NCBI GenBank assembly: GCA_947367855.1 | Contig: CANBFE010000005.1 | Span: 1-64,000, forward strand | DNA from: an uncultured Lachnospiraceae bacterium | GTDB lineage: Bacteria; Bacillota; Clostridia; Lachnospirales; Lachnospiraceae | Direction: 5' to 3' | DNA length: 64,000 bases | In this document: positions 32,947 through 42,476 of the stretch, one piece after another | How the letters are laid out: every line of letters begins with the position of its first letter | Position numbering within the stretch: the first letter of the stretch is position 1 | The notes under the pieces: generated by a model | Told to the model about the DNA's origin: nothing | The model's input: the letters and a program-made list of their open reading frames with translations, nothing else | Database searches by the model: none | Translations under genes and position numbers: made by a program

Positions 32947-35466
32947 TTATATGGTCCGGAAAGATACTTCCACTACAAAGAGGTCCGCATCTGTCCTCCA
33001 GGAGAAGGTGCCGCCGCAGGCTTCGGTAAAACTCTGGGCGATGGACAGTCCCAGGCCGCTGCCGCCGTCAGTGCGGCTTGTGTCTCCTCTGGCAAAGCGC
33101 TCCGTATAATCCTTTTCCGCGTCCGGTTCCTGCAGGGAAGTGTTTTTTACGCTGGCCACAGCCAGGCAGCCGTCCGTTTTCAGGGTTACATACACACGGG
33201 AACCCTGCAGGGAATATTTTATGGCATTCTGGAACAGATTCTGGAAGACACGGTACAGCCGCTGTCCGTCGGCCATGATCTGCACCGGGGTATCCGGAAG
33301 GTCTGTCCGGAAGGTGACGGGACTGCTTTGAATCTCTTCTTCCATATCCGCCAGGGTCTGGCGCAGCAGCTTGCCGAAATCCAGCGCCTCCATCTGTATG
33401 GGCAGTTCTCCGGAGGCGGCTTTGCTCACTGCAAATACATCCTGGACCATGTTTTTCAGGCGCTGGGATTTTTCGTCCAGGATTTTAATGTAATCCCTTA
33501 CATGTTCCGGCAGTCCTTCTTCCTGCTTCAGAAATTCCACATAGCTGATGATGGAAGTCAGGGGCGTCTTAATGTCGTGGGACACATTGGCGATCAGTTC
33601 TACCTTCATGCGTTCGCTCTTCATTTGTTCGTCCACGGCGTTCGCCATGCCGTGGCGGATATCATCCAGCTGCTCCATGACAGATTCCAGATCGCGGCCG
33701 GGGATATGTCCCTCTGTGTCTCCCTGCGCTTCCCCGTAATCTCCGCTGCGGATCCTGGCAATGCGGCGGGAGAGCGCCTCCATATCCCGGGCGTCTGCCA
33801 TGTTTTTCTTTCCTGCCATGAACTGCAGCGCCAGAAACAGCGCCGTGGCAGCGATGGCCAGAATCAGCAGGACAGGGAAATCTTCCCGGGAATGTCTGCC
33901 GCTCAGGATAATGATTCCCGTCAGCAGCGTGCCGTAGAGCGCGGTTCCCAGCAGGAGGCCAAGATTTCGGCGGGACATTTTCCTGGAAAGAGGCTGCTTC
34001 AGCCCTTTTGCGGAAAAAGCTGCGGAAAGTCTGGCTGCCAGACTGCAGCGCCAGGGTTTTTTATTGTATTTCAAGTCGTTCCAGAGAAGCCACAGGCCCC
34101 AGAACAGCATGATCCAAAACTGGAAGGGAAGGGAACTGCCCACCTGTTGGCTGAACCGCACAAGGGAGTCGGCGGTATAAGAATACTCGTAGGTATAGAT
34201 CCATTCTTCCCAGAGACTGTATCCGTAACTGTCAGTGATGACAAACATAAAAATCATGTACAGCGTGTAGTACAGGCCCAGAAACAGAAGGACTTTGCAC
34301 TCCAGCCAGATCTTTGCCTGGAAGCCCGCTATGCTTCTGGCAGCTTCCCGCCGGCTTTTCCGCAGGAAAAAGGACGCAGTCAGAAGCAGGAGTCCTGCAG
34401 CCAGGACAGCAAGGCATTTCTGCAGTTTATTCAGTCTGTACTGAAAGTTTGTGTATATCCAATAGAGGCTGTTGTCATACAGTTTTGTTTTTCCGTTTTC
34501 ATAGAAGGTTTTGGTGAAATGCACGGGTTTTTCAGCCGCGGCAATATATACGGCTGCCTTTTTCACGGTGTCGTCCGCCTGGAAATTACTGTATCCTGGC
34601 AGATACCAGTCGCTTTCATCCCGATAATAGCCGTCCTTATAGACATCGATCTCCTGCCCGTCCTTGAAGATTCTGGCCCTTTCCCCGTCAAAGTACAGGA
34701 GGAAGTTATAGCCTTCGGGCAATATGGGACAGCCGTCTGCCGTGGAAATGCTGTCCTCCTCCGGGAGAAGATCGGAATTGCTGTACAGCGTCTTTCCGTC
34801 ATAGCGGATGGAGTAGAGGATATTTTTATCCTCCTTGATGCTGTCATGGTATTTTTGGGCCAGTTCCTGCCGCTGCTGTTCCGTCAGGGACTTTATTTTC
34901 CTCCGCTGTGAGCCAAGGCTGGCGTTCAGCGTCTCCTGGTAGGAATTTAATTCATCCCGATAACTGTTCAGGATTTCCTTCCAGTGATTCAGTTGGTCTT
35001 TGTCCGGATTTTCCGGGTCCAGGGAGTCATTCAGCATGTTCCGGTACATGTCCTGCAGGTCAATCAGACCCTGGAGATAGCTGACAAGTTCTCCTTCGGA
35101 GAGGGAAGGAAGAGCGTCGGATGTCTCGCCTTCCTGGGCATAATCCTCTGTCACTGTTGCTTCCTGAAACTGGGAATATTCCTCCCAGTACTCCTCCGAA
35201 AATTCGCCCCAGTAGCCGTTGAGGTCCCAAAGCCCTTCTCCGCCTACGGCCATGATCAGGAAGCTTTCCAGGCGGTCTGCAATATATGACCGAAAACTTC
35301 CGCTTTGCTGATAATCGTCTTCCTGCAGCAGGTCCAGCCGCCAGACCGGTACCCCGGAGGGTTTATTACTGAGAATTTCAATTATGCTTCCCAGGGTAAG
35401 TGTCACTCCCAGAAAGAAGATGAGAAAGCTAATTCCTTTTTTCCTGTTTTTCCATTTTGTATCCAA
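32947..35466 (-). CDS. Sensor histidine kinase with large extracellular domain
   Basis: This 839-residue membrane kinase has an N-terminal helix (ISFLIFFLGVTLTLGSIIEIL), then about 330 extracellular residues rich in Glu, Tyr and Ser, including a helical stretch (LQGLIDLQDMYRNMLNDSLDPENPDKDQLNHWKEILNSY). Several membrane helices follow between about 360 and 560. The cytoplasmic part has a HAMP-like region, H box ELIANVSHDIKTPLTSIISYVEFL (His about 625), N box QNLFQNAIKYS, and GGSGLGLSIAQS. The outer domain is much larger than usual and is not a PAS or Cache fold that I can recognise. The start at ATG 35466 overlaps the regulator gene by 38 bases. It would sense an envelope or nutrient signal. 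Confidence 0.9.
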   Translation of the reverse strand: MDTKWKNRKKGISFLIFFLGVTLTLGSIIEILSNKPSGVPVWRLDLLQEDDYQQSGSFRSYIADRLESFLIMAVGGEGLWDLNGYWGEFSEEYWEEYSQFQEATVTEDYAQEGETSDALPSLSEGELVSYLQGLIDLQDMYRNMLNDSLDPENPDKDQLNHWKEILNSYRDELNSYQETLNASLGSQRRKIKSLTEQQRQELAQKYHDSIKEDKNILYSIRYDGKTLYSNSDLLPEEDSISTADGCPILPEGYNFLLYFDGERARIFKDGQEIDVYKDGYYRDESDWYLPGYSNFQADDTVKKAAVYIAAAEKPVHFTKTFYENGKTKLYDNSLYWIYTNFQYRLNKLQKCLAVLAAGLLLLTASFFLRKSRREAARSIAGFQAKIWLECKVLLFLGLYYTLYMIFMFVITDSYGYSLWEEWIYTYEYSYTADSLVRFSQQVGSSLPFQFWIMLFWGLWLLWNDLKYNKKPWRCSLAARLSAAFSAKGLKQPLSRKMSRRNLGLLLGTALYGTLLTGIIILSGRHSREDFPVLLILAIAATALFLALQFMAGKKNMADARDMEALSRRIARIRSGDYGEAQGDTEGHIPGRDLESVMEQLDDIRHGMANAVDEQMKSERMKVELIANVSHDIKTPLTSIISYVEFLKQEEGLPEHVRDYIKILDEKSQRLKNMVQDVFAVSKAASGELPIQMEALDFGKLLRQTLADMEEEIQSSPVTFRTDLPDTPVQIMADGQRLYRVFQNLFQNAIKYSLQGSRVYVTLKTDGCLAVASVKNTSLQEPDAEKDYTERFARGDTSRTDGGSGLGLSIAQSFTEACGGTFSWRTDADLFVVEVSFRTI

Positions 35467-36139
35467 TGCCCCACACCACCTTTATATATTCTGGCTCTTT
35501 CGGATTCAGTTCCAGTTTCTCACGGATGCGCCGGATATGCACCATCACGGTATTTTCCGATGCATAGGCCTCTTCGCCCCATACTCTGCGGTAGATTTCC
35601 TCTGCGGGAAATACCCGGCCGGGGTTGCGCATGAACAGGTCCATGATCTTGGTTTCCGTGGCGGTGAGCTTCACAGGCTCTCCGTCTGCGTAGAGGGTTT
35701 TTTCTTCTGTGTTGTAGAGGAGGCGGCCGTTTTTGAGTTCACAGGCCCTGCTTCCGGCATGAATGTCACCCAGACTGGTGTATCTGCGGAGCTGGCTTTT
35801 CACCCGGGCTGCCAGTTCCTGGGGATTGTAGGGTTTTGCCACGTAATCGTCGGCGCCCATGGACAATCCAAGCACCTTGTCAGAGTCCTCGCTTTTGGCG
35901 CTGAGGACGATAATGGGAATATTCTGCTTTTCACGGATGCGCATTACGGCAGAGAGGCCGTCCAGTTTCGGCATCATCACGTCGATGAGCACCAGACGCA
36001 CCGGCTCTTGGGCCAGTATGTCCAGGGCCTGCAGGCCGTCGTAGGCTTTCCGTACTTCATAGCCTTCATTTTCCAGCAGAATGCTGATTGCCTTTACGAT
36101 TTCTCTGTCGTCATCCACTACCAATATACATTCGCCCAT
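35429..36139 (-). CDS. OmpR family response regulator
   Basis: This 236-residue regulator has a receiver (CILVVDDDREIVKAIS, Asp in LVLIDVMMPKLDG at about 53, Lys in YVAKPYNPQEL at about 102) and a winged-helix DNA-binding domain (VKLTATETKIMDLFMRNPGRVFPAEEIYRRVWGEEAYASENTVMVHIRRIREKL, ending VVWGIGYKMEK). It is transcribed with the large kinase that overlaps its 3' end. ATG 36139 follows GAAAGGCATGAAGAC. Tandem GTAAGAAATT boxes upstream probably mediate autoregulation. Confidence 0.94.
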   Translation of the reverse strand: MGECILVVDDDREIVKAISILLENEGYEVRKAYDGLQALDILAQEPVRLVLIDVMMPKLDGLSAVMRIREKQNIPIIVLSAKSEDSDKVLGLSMGADDYVAKPYNPQELAARVKSQLRRYTSLGDIHAGSRACELKNGRLLYNTEEKTLYADGEPVKLTATETKIMDLFMRNPGRVFPAEEIYRRVWGEEAYASENTVMVHIRRIREKLELNPKEPEYIKVVWGIGYKMEKQEKRN

Positions 36140-36220
36140 GTCTTCATGCCTTTCTTTAACTGTATCTGTATCCTTGAGCTGAATTCAGGATATCTGTTAT
36201 TTTTTACAAAATGCAAAGGG

Positions 36221-36241
36221 AATTTCTTACAAATTTCTTAC
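36221..36241 (-). promoter_or_regulatory. Tandem response-regulator binding boxes
   Basis: On the minus strand GTAAGAAATT is repeated twice with an 11-base period, 82-102 bases before the response-regulator start. Tandem 10-11 base repeats are the usual binding pattern of OmpR/PhoB proteins and would act as an activating site for the operon promoter. Confidence 0.65.
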
Positions 36242-36271
36242 GTTTTCAGGAACATCAAAACAAAACCAGGG

Positions 36272-37132
36272 TTAATGCCATTCCGGCGTATTGGAGGTCA
36301 TTGTGTTTCGGGAGAAATTCTGGGGCGCAATGCCCGAGCTTTTTTTGAAGACACGGCTGAAATACAGGGGATCGCTGAATCCCACCAAAGCTGCCACGGC
36401 GGAGATGGTCAGGGTATTGGCAGAGAGCAGGTCCTTTGCCTTTTCAATCCGGATGTCGTTGAGAAAATGAATGGGGGATTTTCCCGTGTAATTTTTGAAG
36501 GAATGGGAAAAATATCCGCTGCTGAGTCTGCAGTAATCCGCCATGGAAGAAACGGTCCATTTCTCCATGTAGGACTGGTTGAGCTGAAGAATCAGGCGGT
36601 CTATGGTGTAGTTGTTTTCGGAAGGCATCAGTCTCTGGCGTCTTGAACGGCAGATGAGGATCAGCATTTTAACAAAATTGTTGACAACTACATCTTCATA
36701 ATATTTTTTTTTCAACTGCAGCTCTGTGATGACATCTTTGAAAAGATTAACCAGAGAAGAATTTTCTCCGATGTAGCTGTCACAAATTTCATATTTCTGC
36801 ATCAGATTTCCACAATCAGTGCCTGTAAAGTGAATCCAGTATACTTCTGCTTTTTCAGAGGCATAGTAGGAGTAAAACTGAGGTTGGCCAGGGCGGTACA
36901 GCACGATATTTCCGGCTGACAGGGAGAGCCACTGATTGTCCAGAAGAAAGCGGCCGGTTCCTTTGCATAGATAAATAAGCTGGTAATCCAGTCTTCCTTC
37001 GGGACGTTGATGAATCTGGTCTCTCTTTTTGTAATAATCCCAGCCACAACAGTTTACCACGACAGAATGAACGGAGTCTCCGTATCCCATGACGCAGCGC
37101 TCAGTTCTCAAATGTCCTGAAATGTGAAGCAT
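36272..37132 (-). CDS. AraC family regulator next to a sulfatase/ABC locus
   Basis: This 286-residue regulator has an N-terminal cupin-like ligand-binding domain (about 25-110: LIYLCKGTGRFLLDNQWLSLSAGNIVLYRPGQPQFYSYYASEKAEVYWIHFTG) and C-terminal AraC HTHs (MEKWTVSSMADYCRLSSGYFSHSFKNYTGKSPIHFLNDIRIEKAKDLL and LTISAVAALVGFSDPLYFSRVFKKSSGIAPQNF). ATG 37132 follows AAAGGAAGGAAC. It is divergent from the sulfatase and sugar ABC transporter operon. Sugar-responsive AraC activators of this layout usually control the adjacent operon, binding a glycan or its breakdown product. Confidence 0.9.
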   Translation of the reverse strand: MLHISGHLRTERCVMGYGDSVHSVVVNCCGWDYYKKRDQIHQRPEGRLDYQLIYLCKGTGRFLLDNQWLSLSAGNIVLYRPGQPQFYSYYASEKAEVYWIHFTGTDCGNLMQKYEICDSYIGENSSLVNLFKDVITELQLKKKYYEDVVVNNFVKMLILICRSRRQRLMPSENNYTIDRLILQLNQSYMEKWTVSSMADYCRLSSGYFSHSFKNYTGKSPIHFLNDIRIEKAKDLLSANTLTISAVAALVGFSDPLYFSRVFKKSSGIAPQNFSRNTMTSNTPEWH

Positions 37133-37225
37133 AAAAAGTTCCTTCCTTTAGAAAAAATTGTAAATAATGATAATGGTTATAATAATTTTGAGGAGTTGTT
37201 TCGGTGATTTTAACACAATTAAGCA

Positions 37226-37258
37226 GAATTGTCCATATAGTAAGCATGAATTGCCATG
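37226..37258 (+). promoter_or_regulatory. Direct repeats likely bound by the AraC regulator
   Basis: GAATTGTCCAT (37226-37236) and GAATTGCCAT (37248-37257) lie 22 bases apart, two helical turns, in the intergenic region between the AraC gene and the sulfatase. AraC activators commonly bind such direct repeats. A TATAAT-like box follows at about 37281. Confidence 0.5.
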
Positions 37259-37329
37259 GATTTCCAGCCAGATTTTCTTATATAATAAATTCAGATTTCA
37301 GCTGACCGGGAAGCAGAAGAGGAGGAAAA

Positions 37330-38835
37330 ATGGACAAGAAAAAGAGACAGATCATTCTGCTTATGACGGACAGTACAAGGCAGGATATGCTCGGATGCTA
37401 TGGCAATATGGCGATGAATACTCCCTGTCTGGATGCAATGGCAAAAGAGGGAATCCGCTATAATAATGTTTATTCCTGCCAACCGGTGTGCGGTCCTGCG
37501 CGCTCGGCCATCTTCACCGGGATATATCCTCATTCCAACGGAAGTGTGGCAAACAGCATGCCTCTTGGGGCCAATGTGAAAACCGTGGGGCAGAGACTTA
37601 CAGACAATGGAATTCACGCTGCATATATTGGCAAGTATCATTTGGACGGGGGAGATTATTTTGGACTGGGAAGATGTCCGGAGGGATGGGATGCCGACTA
37701 CTGGTATGACATGAAATGTTATCTGGAGGAGCTCACCGAAGAGGAGAGAATCAGCTCCAGAGACAGCGATACGAATAGAAAGGGAATTCTTCCGGAGTTT
37801 ACCTTTGGCCATCGCTGCGCAGACAGGGCTATTCGCTTTCTGCAGGAGTATCAGGAAGAGGATTTCTTTCTCACGGTTTCCTTTGACGAGCCTCATGACC
37901 CCGGTTTGTGTCCGGAACCCTATGCTTCCGCATTTGCGGATTATGAATTCCCAAAGTCTCCGAATGTGTGGGATACATTGGAGGGAAAGCCTGATTATCA
38001 GAAGATATGGGCCGGGAATTCCCTGAAGGCGGACAGGGATGCATTGAAGTTGAAAGCACCGTATTATTTTGGCTGTAATTCTTTTATAGACAGTGAGATC
38101 GGAAGAATTTTGGACAAGATTCGTCAGTTGGTTCCCGGGGCTTTGGTTATATATACTTCCGACCACGGCGACGGGATGCAGAGTCATTGTCTGCATGCCA
38201 AGGGACCGGCCATGTACAATGAGATTGCCAGGGTGCCGATGCTGGTATGCGGTTCCGGTGTGCCGCAGGGGGTGGTGGATGATCAGCCCCTGAGTCATAT
38301 TAATCTGGCGCCCCTGATTCTGGAATACATGGAGATTCCGATTCCGAAGCTTTTGGAGGGCAGTAGTATGCTGCCTGCGGTATATGACCCGCAGAAGAGA
38401 ATCAATGGGTATGTGGTGACGGAGTTTACCCGCTATGAAATTGACCATGACGGATTCGGCGGCATACAGATGATGCGGGGAATTTTCGACGGCCGGTACA
38501 AGCTGGTGGTGCATCTGCTGGATTCCATAGATGAATTTTATGACCAGGAGACGGACCCCTGCGAGATGAACAATCTGATCTTTGACGATTCCTGCTATGA
38601 AATAAAGAAACGCCTGCATGAGGAACTGTTGGAGTGGATGAACTGTACCCGGGATCCCTACCGCGGATACCAGTGGGAGAGAAGGCCCTGGCGGAAGGAT
38701 GCAGGAAAGCCCTGTTGGGACAATGCCGGATTTACCAGACAGCGTGAGAATGAGGAATATGAACCCAGACAATTGGATTATGTAACAGGGCTTCCCATGA
38801 AATCGGCTACCCGCAGAAAAGGGGTAGCGGAATAG
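37330..38835 (+). CDS. Type I sulfatase
   Basis: This 501-residue arylsulfatase-family enzyme hydrolyses a sulfate ester, probably on a glycan. The signature is CGPAR at Cys54-Arg58 (QPVCGPARSAIFTG); Cys54 must be converted to formylglycine by an anaerobic maturase, and none is in the window. The calcium site is indicated by LLMTDSTRQDMLGCYG at the start and YTSDHGDGMQSH in the second half. There is no signal peptide, so the enzyme is cytoplasmic and would act on imported oligosaccharides. ATG 37330 follows AAGAGGAGGAAAA. It is the first gene of a four-gene operon with an LplBCA-like sugar importer and is divergent from an AraC regulator. Confidence 0.93.
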   Translation: MDKKKRQIILLMTDSTRQDMLGCYGNMAMNTPCLDAMAKEGIRYNNVYSCQPVCGPARSAIFTGIYPHSNGSVANSMPLGANVKTVGQRLTDNGIHAAYIGKYHLDGGDYFGLGRCPEGWDADYWYDMKCYLEELTEEERISSRDSDTNRKGILPEFTFGHRCADRAIRFLQEYQEEDFFLTVSFDEPHDPGLCPEPYASAFADYEFPKSPNVWDTLEGKPDYQKIWAGNSLKADRDALKLKAPYYFGCNSFIDSEIGRILDKIRQLVPGALVIYTSDHGDGMQSHCLHAKGPAMYNEIARVPMLVCGSGVPQGVVDDQPLSHINLAPLILEYMEIPIPKLLEGSSMLPAVYDPQKRINGYVVTEFTRYEIDHDGFGGIQMMRGIFDGRYKLVVHLLDSIDEFYDQETDPCEMNNLIFDDSCYEIKKRLHEELLEWMNCTRDPYRGYQWERRPWRKDAGKPCWDNAGFTRQRENEEYEPRQLDYVTGLPMKSATRRKGVAE

Positions 38836-38867
38836 GGAAGGGCAGAGCTATAGAAAGGAAAAACAGG

Positions 38868-39785
38868 ATGGAAAAATCGAAAAGAACGTTAAGACTCATG
38901 AGACGAAACTGGCTTCTGTATGTTTTTCTGCTTCCGGCAGTGATTTATATGGGAATCTTTCTGTATGCGCCCATGTATGGTCTGGTGATCGCCTTTAAGG
39001 ATTTCACGGCATCAAAAGGAATTTTGGGGAGTCCCTGGGTAGGGACGAAGTGGTTTGAGCTTTTTTTTACCTCACCGAGATTCTGGCAGATTTTGAAGAA
39101 TACGTTAATACTCAGCGTGTATTCCCTGATTGTAGGATTTCCGCTTCCGGTCATTTTGGCGCTGATGATTAATGATATCAGAAATCTCAGGTTTAAGAGG
39201 TTTACCCAGACAGTGACCTATATGCCGTATTTTATATCCACGGTTGTTCTGGTAGGGATGATGTCGGTTCTTTTCTCGCCAAAGTCAGGGGTGGTGAATG
39301 CAATCCTTGCGCACATGGGAGGTTCCGGTGAGACCTTTTTTATGGGTGAGAGCAGATATTTCAGACATATGTACGTATGGTCCGGAGTCTGGCAGAGCAT
39401 GGGATGGAATTCCATTATTTACATTGCGGCGCTTACCGGTGTCAGCCAGGAGCTGCATGAGGCAGCCAAAATAGACGGAGCGAACAAGATACAGAGAATC
39501 CTGCATGTGGATCTTCCGGCAATTCTGCCAACGATGATCATTCTGCTGATTATGAACTGCGGGAGCATCCTGAATGTTGGGTATGAGAAGGTGTATCTGC
39601 TGCAGAACAGTCTGAATACTCCTGTGTCGGAAGTCATATCCACCTATATCTATAAAATTGGACTTCAGCAGCAGAAGTTCAGCTATTCTACGGCCATAGG
39701 ATTGTTTAACAATATAGTTAATTTTATGGTTCTGGTAACTGTAAATAAATTTTCCAGGAAAGTAAGCGGTACAGGGCTGTGGTGA
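38868..39785 (+). CDS. Sugar ABC transporter permease, LplB-like
   Basis: This 305-residue inner-membrane permease has six helices, beginning NWLLYVFLLPAVIYMGIFLYAPMYGLVIAFKDF. The EAA loop for ATPase contact is ELHEAAKIDGANKIQRILHVDLPAI (about 190-215). It belongs to the LplB/CUT1 group, where the shared MsmK-type ATPase is encoded elsewhere, which explains the lack of an ATPase gene here. ATG 38868 follows AAAGGAAAAACAGG. It forms an operon with the sulfatase, the second permease and the binding protein. Confidence 0.93.
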   Translation: MEKSKRTLRLMRRNWLLYVFLLPAVIYMGIFLYAPMYGLVIAFKDFTASKGILGSPWVGTKWFELFFTSPRFWQILKNTLILSVYSLIVGFPLPVILALMINDIRNLRFKRFTQTVTYMPYFISTVVLVGMMSVLFSPKSGVVNAILAHMGGSGETFFMGESRYFRHMYVWSGVWQSMGWNSIIYIAALTGVSQELHEAAKIDGANKIQRILHVDLPAILPTMIILLIMNCGSILNVGYEKVYLLQNSLNTPVSEVISTYIYKIGLQQQKFSYSTAIGLFNNIVNFMVLVTVNKFSRKVSGTGLW

Positions 39786-39798
39786 CGGGAGGACTGGT

Positions 39799-40701
39799 AT
39801 GAAAACAATGAAAATGAAAGTCAGCAGGGATGACAGAATATTTAATTTTGTAAAGTGGGTTTTTCTGACGGTTGTTATAGTGCTTGTTCTGTATCCTCTC
39901 TATTTTGTAGTGATTGCTTCCTTTTCTGATCCTATGTATGTCAACAGTGGCAAAGTGGTGTTATTTCCCAGGGGATTTATGCTGACTGGTTATGAGAAGA
40001 TATTCAAGGATAAGAGAATTCTGACAGGATATATGAATACCATATTCTACACGGTCTGTGGGACTGCTTTCGGTGTATGTTGCACTATGTTGGCCGGATA
40101 CTCGCTGTCCAGGAAAGATCTTCCAGGAAGGAATCTTATCATGCTGCTATTTATCTTTACCATGTATTTTTCGGGAGGAATGATTCCCTTTTACCTGGTA
40201 GTCAAGGGGCTGAATCTGGTCAATACAAGGCTTCTCATGATTATTTCCGGAAGTGTTTCGGTGTATAACATCATCATTACCCGTTCCTTTTTGGCAGCAA
40301 ATATTTCAGAGGAACTGTTGGATGCGGCCCGCATAGACGGTTGTGGAAACGGAAGATTTTTTACACAGATTGTGCTGCCGCTCTCCAAAGCCATTGCGGC
40401 GGTCATTTCTCTGTATATTGCAGTGATGCATTGGAATTCCTATTTCAACGCTATGATTTTCCTGACGGATGAGACAAAATATCCTCTGCAACTGTATTTA
40501 AGGGATATTCTGCTGATGGCTTCATCCACTATAAACGCTGCCGGCGAGACGGATCCGGAAGCCGCTTTGAAACTGCAGCTTATGGGACAGGTAATTAAAT
40601 ACGGCGTTATTGTAGTATCTACTGTTCCCATCATCTGTGTTTATCCGTTTATTCAGAAATATTTTGTGAAGGGTGTGATGATCGGTTCTGTGAAAGGATA
40701 G
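39799..40701 (+). CDS. Sugar ABC transporter permease, YtcP/LplC-like
   Basis: This 300-residue second permease has six helices (VFLTVVIVLVLYPLYFVVIASF is the first) and the EAA loop EELLDAARIDGCGNGRFFTQIVLPLSKA. It ends FIQKYFVKGVMIGSVKG, the typical CUT1 C terminus. It pairs with the LplB-like permease just upstream to form the membrane channel. ATG 39799 follows GGGAGGACTGGT. The operon continues into the solute-binding lipoprotein gene after 42 bases. Confidence 0.93.
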   Translation: MKTMKMKVSRDDRIFNFVKWVFLTVVIVLVLYPLYFVVIASFSDPMYVNSGKVVLFPRGFMLTGYEKIFKDKRILTGYMNTIFYTVCGTAFGVCCTMLAGYSLSRKDLPGRNLIMLLFIFTMYFSGGMIPFYLVVKGLNLVNTRLLMIISGSVSVYNIIITRSFLAANISEELLDAARIDGCGNGRFFTQIVLPLSKAIAAVISLYIAVMHWNSYFNAMIFLTDETKYPLQLYLRDILLMASSTINAAGETDPEAALKLQLMGQVIKYGVIVVSTVPIICVYPFIQKYFVKGVMIGSVKG

Positions 40702-40743
40702 GTAACCAACAGTATAAATCTATAAAGTTTAAGGAGGAAATGT

Positions 40744-42417
40744 ATGAGAAGAAAAGAAAACTACCGTATGTGGAACACCACTGTAGCTGCAGGGCTGTCT
40801 GTCAGCATGCTGCTTGCAGGCTGCGGCGCAGCGCCGGATACCGGGGGCGTATCCGGGGAGGATGTTTCGGAGGAGAAAAAGGTATCTGCAGATGCGTCTT
40901 CAGAGAAATCCGACGGGGCAGGAAGCGGAGACACTGAAAAGGAGCTGGTAACCTTTCGGGTGGCAGTTTCCAAACATACACACTGCATGATCGAGGATTT
41001 TAACGAGATGGCCGGATTTCAGATGGCTGAGGAAGCAACAGGAGTGCATATTGAATGGATTACCGTGCAGGATGGCGCCACCGAAAAAGTAAATGCCATG
41101 CTTACGGCGGACTTACCTGATGCATTCCTTGGGCTGTTGGGGCAGAGTCAGATTGCAGCCAGTATGGATTCGTTTTTGGATATCAGGGATTTGTTGGAAA
41201 CATATGCCCCCCATGTGGTGGCGGATTATTCCACCATAGAAGGAGGAATGGACCTGGTTACATGGCCGGACGGCTCCATCCGATCTCTGGCCACCGGGGA
41301 CGAGACAAACTATGCGAATGATCCTGCAGGTATCATGATCATCAACAAAAAGTGGATGGATGATCTGAATCTGGAGATGCCGACTACCACGGAGGAATTT
41401 TATGAGGTGTTATGCGCATTCCGGGACAATGATGCCAATGGGAATGGTGATCCGTCTGATGAGATTCCCTTTAAGCCAAGCGATGCCAACTGGTGTGCGC
41501 ATGTTATCAACATGGCCAACGCATGGGGGATTGCCGGATATTCCAGCAGTGATGTGTCTCATTATTTTATGGTAAAGGATGGAAAAGCCGTTCCCACCAT
41601 GGATACAGAGGAATACCGGGCTTTTCTGGAGTATATGCACAGATTGGTGGAAGAAGGACTGTTTGACAAGGAATCTTTCACAGAGACTAACGATCAGTAT
41701 TTTGCTACGCTCAAAAGCGGTGTAGTGGGCGCAACCATCTGTTGGTCGCCATATGCTATGATGTCAGATGAACTGGCAGAACAGTATGTGGTAGTTCCGT
41801 ATTTAAATGCGCCAGAAGGCGGAGGATTTGTAAAAAGCGGACGCAGAAACGATTTCCTGGGGAATATAGCCGGATTTGCCATTACTTCCAACTGTAAGCA
41901 GCCGGAGAGGCTTCTGGAATGGTGGGATTATCTTTCGAGCAGCCTTGAAATGAAATATACCACGAAATTCGGTCCCAGGGGTGGATACTGGGATATTGAT
42001 GAGAATGGGGAAGTATTTCAGAAGACGCCGGAGAATTTGACGGATGATTTTACTGTGGAGAACTATAAATATACAAACGGCATGGTGGGAATGTCTCCGT
42101 TAGTGTTGAAAAATGAACGTATTTCTGTCAGCAGGGAACAGGCATTCAGTACCTGGTATCGCATCAATGAAACGGATCAGGTCTGGGAATATCTGCAGAC
42201 AGAGTATCCGCCGCAGAGCATTGTGGCCAAGGAGAGTCTGGAGAAGAAGGATTTTATTGAGACAGATCTGATGGCCTATCTGGAAAACTTTAATTCCGAG
42301 AGTATTCTGAAGGGGTTGGACGACAAAAAATGGCAGGATCATCTGGAAGCACTGCAGTCCTGGCAGTATTACGAATGGATACAGTGGTATCAGGACTATA
42401 TTGACGGGAAATATTAG
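40744..42417 (+). CDS. Extracellular sugar-binding lipoprotein, LplA-like
   Basis: This 557-residue substrate-binding protein has a lipoprotein signal (NTTVAAGLSVSMLLAGCGAAP; LAGC lipobox with Cys about 25) and a Ser/Glu-rich linker of about 40 residues, then a large family-1 binding fold (EDFNEMAGFQMAEEATGVHIEWITVQDG, then MLTADLPDAFLGLLG). It is larger than maltose-binding proteins and of the LplA class, which bind complex oligosaccharides. It is last in the sulfatase-permease operon and defines the ligand, likely a sulfated glycan or a product of it. ATG 40744 follows AAGGAGGAAATGT. Confidence 0.93.
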   Translation: MRRKENYRMWNTTVAAGLSVSMLLAGCGAAPDTGGVSGEDVSEEKKVSADASSEKSDGAGSGDTEKELVTFRVAVSKHTHCMIEDFNEMAGFQMAEEATGVHIEWITVQDGATEKVNAMLTADLPDAFLGLLGQSQIAASMDSFLDIRDLLETYAPHVVADYSTIEGGMDLVTWPDGSIRSLATGDETNYANDPAGIMIINKKWMDDLNLEMPTTTEEFYEVLCAFRDNDANGNGDPSDEIPFKPSDANWCAHVINMANAWGIAGYSSSDVSHYFMVKDGKAVPTMDTEEYRAFLEYMHRLVEEGLFDKESFTETNDQYFATLKSGVVGATICWSPYAMMSDELAEQYVVVPYLNAPEGGGFVKSGRRNDFLGNIAGFAITSNCKQPERLLEWWDYLSSSLEMKYTTKFGPRGGYWDIDENGEVFQKTPENLTDDFTVENYKYTNGMVGMSPLVLKNERISVSREQAFSTWYRINETDQVWEYLQTEYPPQSIVAKESLEKKDFIETDLMAYLENFNSESILKGLDDKKWQDHLEALQSWQYYEWIQWYQDYIDGKY

Positions 42418-42476
42418 TAAGTACGGCCGAAAAAGATAAAAAGTACCCTATCGGCACATATTTTAGCGCCTTGGTG

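Noticed and set aside
33328..34911. Long open frame on the plus strand opposite the large kinase
   Set aside because: It is a shadow of the kinase gene, which has clear HisKA and ATPase motifs; the opposite frame shows no domain.
37291..38772. 493-codon open frame on the minus strand opposite the sulfatase
   Set aside because: The sulfatase signature is on the plus strand; the minus frame has no recognisable domain.
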